Shown here: positions 16,901-18,317 of the stretch, in pieces | Position numbering within the stretch: position 1 is the first letter of the stretch | Layout: every line of letters starts with the position of its first letter | From: DATLYH01 sp035575035 | GTDB lineage: Bacteria > Planctomycetota > Planctomycetia > Gemmatales > Gemmataceae | NCBI GenBank assembly: GCA_035575035.1 | Contig: DATLYH010000154.1 | Coordinates: 1 to 18,317 of the forward strand | Length of the DNA stretch: 18,317 nucleotides | Direction of reading: 5' to 3' | Program-made: the position numbers and the translations under genes | Notes under the pieces: generated by a model | The model's input: only the letters and a program-made list of their open reading frames with translations | The model's database searches: none | What the model was told of the DNA's origin: nothing

Positions 16901-18317
16901 CGACGGCGAGCGAGACCGGGGCGTCGGCCGCCAGGGACACCGCCCCGGACCCGACCAGGTTCCCGGCCGCGTCGGTCACGACGGCCGACCCGGCCGACAG
17001 CCCGGTCGCCCGGAGGCTGGTCACGGCCCCGGTCTGCCAGGTCGCGGTGATCGCCCCCGCGGCCCACACGTCCGGAGCGGCCAACGTCCCGCTCACGGCC
17101 CCGCCGCCGAGCCCCGCGGCGACCGGCAGGGTGGTGGTCGCGCGGTTCGGGTCGGGCGGCAGCAGCACGGCGTCCGGGGACCGCAGCGGCCCGCCCGCCG
17201 GCGGGTCGGTCGAGTACTGCGCCGAGAACCACATGCCGTACAGGAACCCGGCCGAGAACGCCGGCGGGGCGGTCGCCAGCATGTAGGCGAGCTGGCCCGT
17301 GTTGACCAGGGTGTTGATGATCTGCTTGATCGCCAGGATGACGTTGTCCGGATTGGCGGCGTTGACGGCGACGCCGGCCAGGAACGTGGCCAGCGAGGCG
17401 AAGCTCCGGATCCCCAGCCCCGCGATCGCCCCCGCCGCGAACAGCTCCCCCTGGGTGTTCTGGTTGTTCACCGACACCAGCCCGCTGTACTCCCACAGGG
17501 CCTGGTGCTGGCCGCTCTCCAGGACGCCGATCGTCTCCCCGGTGACGGGGTCCATCTCGTACCACCCGGTCCGCGGCGCCCCGCCGACCGTCACGGGGGT
17601 CACGGGCGCCAGCACCATCTTCCCGCGGGCCAGGGCGTCCGTGATCAGGGCCTTGGCGGCGGCCGGCACGGCCAGGGTGTCAACGGCGGCCACCGTGGCG
17701 GGGGTCAGGAACGCGAGCGCGACGTTCTGGGCCGCGGCCGCCTGGAACACGGCGGCGGCCGTCACCGGGACCACCACCCCGCTGTCCGTCGGGACGGCCC
17801 CGAACACGGTCCCCTCGAGCGTGCTCTCGACGAACCCGCGGGCGACGTTCAGACCGACCGCCGCCCCGGCCGCGTTCCCCGGGGAGACGACCACCCGGAC
17901 GTCGTCCTTGCGGAGGTCCACGGAGAAGGTCACGGTCGGGGCCGCCCCGGGCGGGCTGACGACCTGGGTGGACAGGATCGTGATCCGGGGGCCGTCGTGG
18001 TAGGCCCGGGCCAGGGTCTGCCGCTGGAGGGACTCGGTGAACGAGTCGGACCGGACGTTGAACAGGGCCAGCCGGCCCCGGGCCGTGCCGATCAGGGCGT
18101 TGCGGAACCGGTCACCGGCCTGCACGGCGAGCGCGTCCCGGGCCGCCCCGGCCGGGGCCGCCAGCAGGGCGTTGCCGAACGCCCCGAAGGCCTGTTCCAG
18201 GGCGGTCAGGGCCGGCAGCTGTCCGGCGAACGCCGCCGGGGAGTACCGGCCCGACATCAGGTCCAGGGTCGCGGTGTCGAGCGGGGAGATCAGCGGCGGG
18301 CCGTTCGGGTCGACGGT
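10947..18317 (-). CDS. Giant secreted mosaic protein, N-terminus outside window
   Basis: The minus-strand frame is open from the right edge to TGA at 10949-10947, about 2,456 codons. The ATG at 18257 is internal, since 20 further codons are open upstream. In protein order: a segment with TGWYEMDPVTGETIGVLESG (near 17580-17510); a hydrophobic helical stretch with AGAIAGLGIRSFASLATFLAG and SAGFLYGMWFSAQYS (17460-17210); beta-rich sequence; about seven NEW3/CARDB-like beta-sandwich repeats of about 110 residues with NTG..DTF and PPG/LxPG motifs (16195-14850 and 13000-11690); a helical insert (about 15510-15180); an LVIVD-type beta-propeller (about 14400-13250, AYVAGSNGVDIVNVADPAAP); and a C-terminal region of short GxGxD-like repeats (RKGNDSVLL, GPGPDTVVM, GPGADRIVI, GLGRDMLD; 11680-10950) like RTX/calcium-binding repeats. 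It is probably a cell-surface or secreted structural or adhesive protein. No catalytic site is visible in this part. Confidence 0.85.
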   Translation of the reverse strand, partial: TVDPNGPPLISPLDTATLDLMSGRYSPAAFAGQLPALTALEQAFGAFGNALLAAPAGAARDALAVQAGDRFRNALIGTARGRLALFNVRSDSFTESLQRQTLARAYHDGPRITILSTQVVSPPGAAPTVTFSVDLRKDDVRVVVSPGNAAGAAVGLNVARGFVESTLEGTVFGAVPTDSGVVVPVTAAAVFQAAAAQNVALAFLTPATVAAVDTLAVPAAAKALITDALARGKMVLAPVTPVTVGGAPRTGWYEMDPVTGETIGVLESGQHQALWEYSGLVSVNNQNTQGELFAAGAIAGLGIRSFASLATFLAGVAVNAANPDNVILAIKQIINTLVNTGQLAYMLATAPPAFSAGFLYGMWFSAQYSTDPPAGGPLRSPDAVLLPPDPNRATTTLPVAAGLGGGAVSGTLAAPDVWAAGAITATWQTGAVTSLRATGLSAGSAVVTDAAGNLVGSGAVSLAADAPVSLAVGGTTRFDVAGTGELAVYAPAAAGLGVAGDWAGYTAGLSGAVTIRLTTDGLTLNGTRLPAGTYTLTTASASVSGSGATASPNFDDEVSLTLSGSVVSFGPATGGLTVGSVAVDPGSGVTLAGYAGTVTVTAGGAADSVAFRGTAAHVLRVAGGPALAADQNTPVGFTPDVRTSLAGTYALTAEAPAGWSVGIDGTGRVTVTPAPGVQGGTYPVRVVVRSAGNPGLVAQATVDVTVTPTAPGVSLAVQPDALFTVPYNGAQVPTAFRASVRNLGPAVDTFNLSVTGVPPGFTLQTSANSVTVPAGQTGIVGLYLVPNGGPLPAPGTHLTFTVTATSTTDGSITATQNVDFVMPEVHGVTVIANPVTVNTTPGNGVEATVTVTAVGNVAEAITLTATSSAGLGVSGLPQTVTLNPGQSATFPVQLTPDAATPLNSTLAATITATYGPSGTPLTQAVLVPVRVVVPGADAVANAAVAAQQLGNPDLSNRLNDLAAALTNLVQDPTSDVYKSQSLAEIDAVLGLLGSDPFQNAFVADLTAARDQLAAADTPAEVQAAVRQVGDALQILATTLADEVAHGFTFVLSPNTAVALPGAPATFDLVVTNTGTQATTYDFTVSGLPTNVTAGFNVPSLTLNPGESSTGGNRVYLSLTETGSALFATGFTVTVTARGAAEITRTATGTLTVRDAFVRVTSVTPAPSFTEPGGRVAISARVLNAVNAPQTARASFVVHNAAGTVVFTSTPVPIDLTVQTSLATVDLGTFDTTGLPRGSYTIAVTLTDAAGNLIPGATGTGSLLVGLPVTGTLTVSPTSLPQGDGTVTNTLTLTAQTTLAPPFTLVGQTATTAVSSTIVIRGTTAYVAGSNGVDIVNVADPAAPVRVSTFAQDLIVQGGYTVVRELPEDRIMVASTTTFNANGTRVLVYSVADPLNPALLSNTLIPEAFMSDFLVSGSLGLLTTHGVFLFGSESAGDAFAQFGDVTALDLGAASGPVVTDLLFGTRNPPFTGDNQVTGGEVVDADTAYFTSTTLSGNNFTDGVGRLLVVNYADPANLVLTREVQVAGTVQLFEIAVEGNLALAVGSTGGGQDPWNNVDSDPSNDSGTLGNLTLTTLDVTDRDNPVVLSTVVTAAVFPRGTQPSSKLSVVPVGGGRFAVSLGIVAGNPVIFLVDATNPQDVVASALRVNTVVSEMAVVNGRLYTTSADGLLVYDIGQVDTVPVTASVQVPKGTGVSVVADSFNIPPTRVVPGPDFDTLMWDRRLAFGLTAETITWRTTVNDLAPGEARAVTLGRTVNFTVGGSPGSFGLPPTSVAAVHVISLDPPARTVQPAAAASFTVTLTNPTAAQVTYTLSVRGVPAGWVSLPPSVVVGPNGSATVTLRLTPEVFATLADYGFVVAAQGNNGAAGTVQGTLTVAGQPASRPDPEAHGVVLALTPAQATAGQGTSAAFVVRVTNTGSALDTFSLSANLPPGVTAVFEQDAVEVPPGASNFREVFLRLTPQPGTAPGSYSFHVTAVSTTRTSTTDTTDGTLAVLGSGVDVMLSPPSGAPGSTYQLTVTNTGQVADTFDLTLGGSAGLAATLGSNFVSLAPGASQVIPVSVGAINFALPGPLDLGAVATSRGNPGVRDAALAAVNIAAAQGMTARFDPASRTLSAPGTASFLLLVQNTGNTEDAYTVSITGSSGPVTVHLRGLDGQPAQSIPIFRLPGLSTGAILFEADLTTLGQGTFTIQVQSLSNGAIAATAAATVSAGQAPVEPMDCRDRYGSLATPGRGNVWARLRRGRLIIRGDQLANAIDVVAEAAGAVVVTGVDDTLVNRQRGPQRFAGVRRIDIRMRKGNDSVLLTRSAATVLNVRGLTVRMQRGTDELIFCDTDVHGQVLALAGPGPDTVVMADSIFHQQVVAFPRQGRDTIRIETGGDPAGPGTEFLGPVDLRSGPGADRIVIGAAGEAGNAAQFRGRTLIRGGLGRDMLDAGLQVTPNGHGNTFGRLEVRNIERYDS
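10950..11680 (-). other. C-terminal RTX-like repeat domain of the giant protein
   Basis: The last ~240 residues alternate short beta strands with turns such as MRKGNDSVLL, MQRGTDELIF, AGPGPDTVVM, PRQGRDTIRI, SGPGADRIVI and GGLGRDMLDA, spaced about 20-25 residues apart. Each has a G-x-D/G-x-x-D turn as in parallel beta-roll calcium-binding repeats, though looser than canonical nonapeptides. In family terms this suggests calcium-dependent folding after export. It ends NIERYDS. Confidence 0.6.
13250..14400 (-). other. LVIVD-type beta-propeller region of the giant protein
   Basis: About 380 residues carry repeated strand motifs such as VIRGTTAYVAGSNGVDIVNVADPAAPV, VLVYSVADPLNPALL, LLVVNYADPANLVL, LTTLDVTDRDNPVVL, IFLVDATNPQDVV and LYTTSADGLLVYDIG. 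The AYV..GL.IVDV.DP..P pattern is that of LVIVD repeats, which build beta-propellers in surface proteins. It sits between two blocks of NEW3-like beta-sandwich repeats and probably serves in binding rather than catalysis. Confidence 0.65.

Noticed and set aside
17299..18003. Plus-strand open frame opposite the giant gene
   Set aside because: It is antisense to clear coding sequence, with no ribosome-binding site and low-complexity product.
1..18317. UGA as a general sense codon (Trp or other)
   Set aside because: Several genes, including the bpX-like, MoxR and giant genes, end at TGA in sensible positions, and Trp is coded by TGG throughout.
1..18317. CRISPR arrays, insertion sequences, tRNA or rRNA genes, selenocysteine machinery genes
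   Set aside because: I looked for repeat-spacer patterns, transposase motifs, T-loop sequences and sel genes and saw none.

Overview
The window is very GC-rich and has hallmarks of a planctomycete of the Gemmata/Gemmataceae type. These are a DUF1501 remnant, a CehA/McbA-type metallohydrolase, a MoxR ATPase beside a probable bpX-type protein, a redox family I associate with planctomycetes, and a giant secreted mosaic protein with RTX-like C-terminal repeats. The assignment rests on gene families and composition; no rRNA or other marker is present.

Layout. From 1 to 3695 (+) lie the end of a large protein open at the left edge (probable bpX-type beta-propeller plus helical repeats) and, 28 nt on, a complete MoxR-family AAA+ ATPase. 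They look like two parts of a MoxR-vWA-beta-propeller ternary system whose vWA member is not in view. From 3842 to 5111 (+) are two consecutive small exported or membrane-anchored proteins. In each, the frame is interrupted once by an in-frame TGA at a cysteine-adjacent position: C-x-x-UGA in a thioredoxin-like protein and C-UGA in a membrane-anchored protein. Each TGA is followed at the right distance by a hairpin that fits a bacterial SECIS. I annotate both as selenoproteins read through UGA. A strong intrinsic terminator (4441-4482) separates them, so they are probably separate transcription units.

From 5143 to 7278 (+) is a secreted PHP/CehA-type metallohydrolase, probably co-transcribed with the second selenoprotein. 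Convergent to it (8076-7288, -) is an exported protein of unknown function with a good sigma70-type promoter. From 8383 to 10527 (+) are a secreted HSL-like alpha/beta hydrolase and a glutamyl-Q tRNA(Asp) synthetase, with heptanucleotide repeats at their junction. From 10524 to 10946 is a decayed DUF1501 fragment. From 10947 to the right edge (-) runs one giant secreted protein (more than 2,450 residues in view, N-terminus missing) made of NEW3/CARDB-like beta-sandwich repeats, an LVIVD-type beta-propeller, a helical insert and an RTX-like C-terminus.

The most notable content is the selenoprotein pair. Ordinary gene calling would break both into a short ORF and a truncated ORF. No selenocysteine machinery gene (selA, selB, selC, selD) lies in the window, so the recoding claim depends on finding them elsewhere in the genome.
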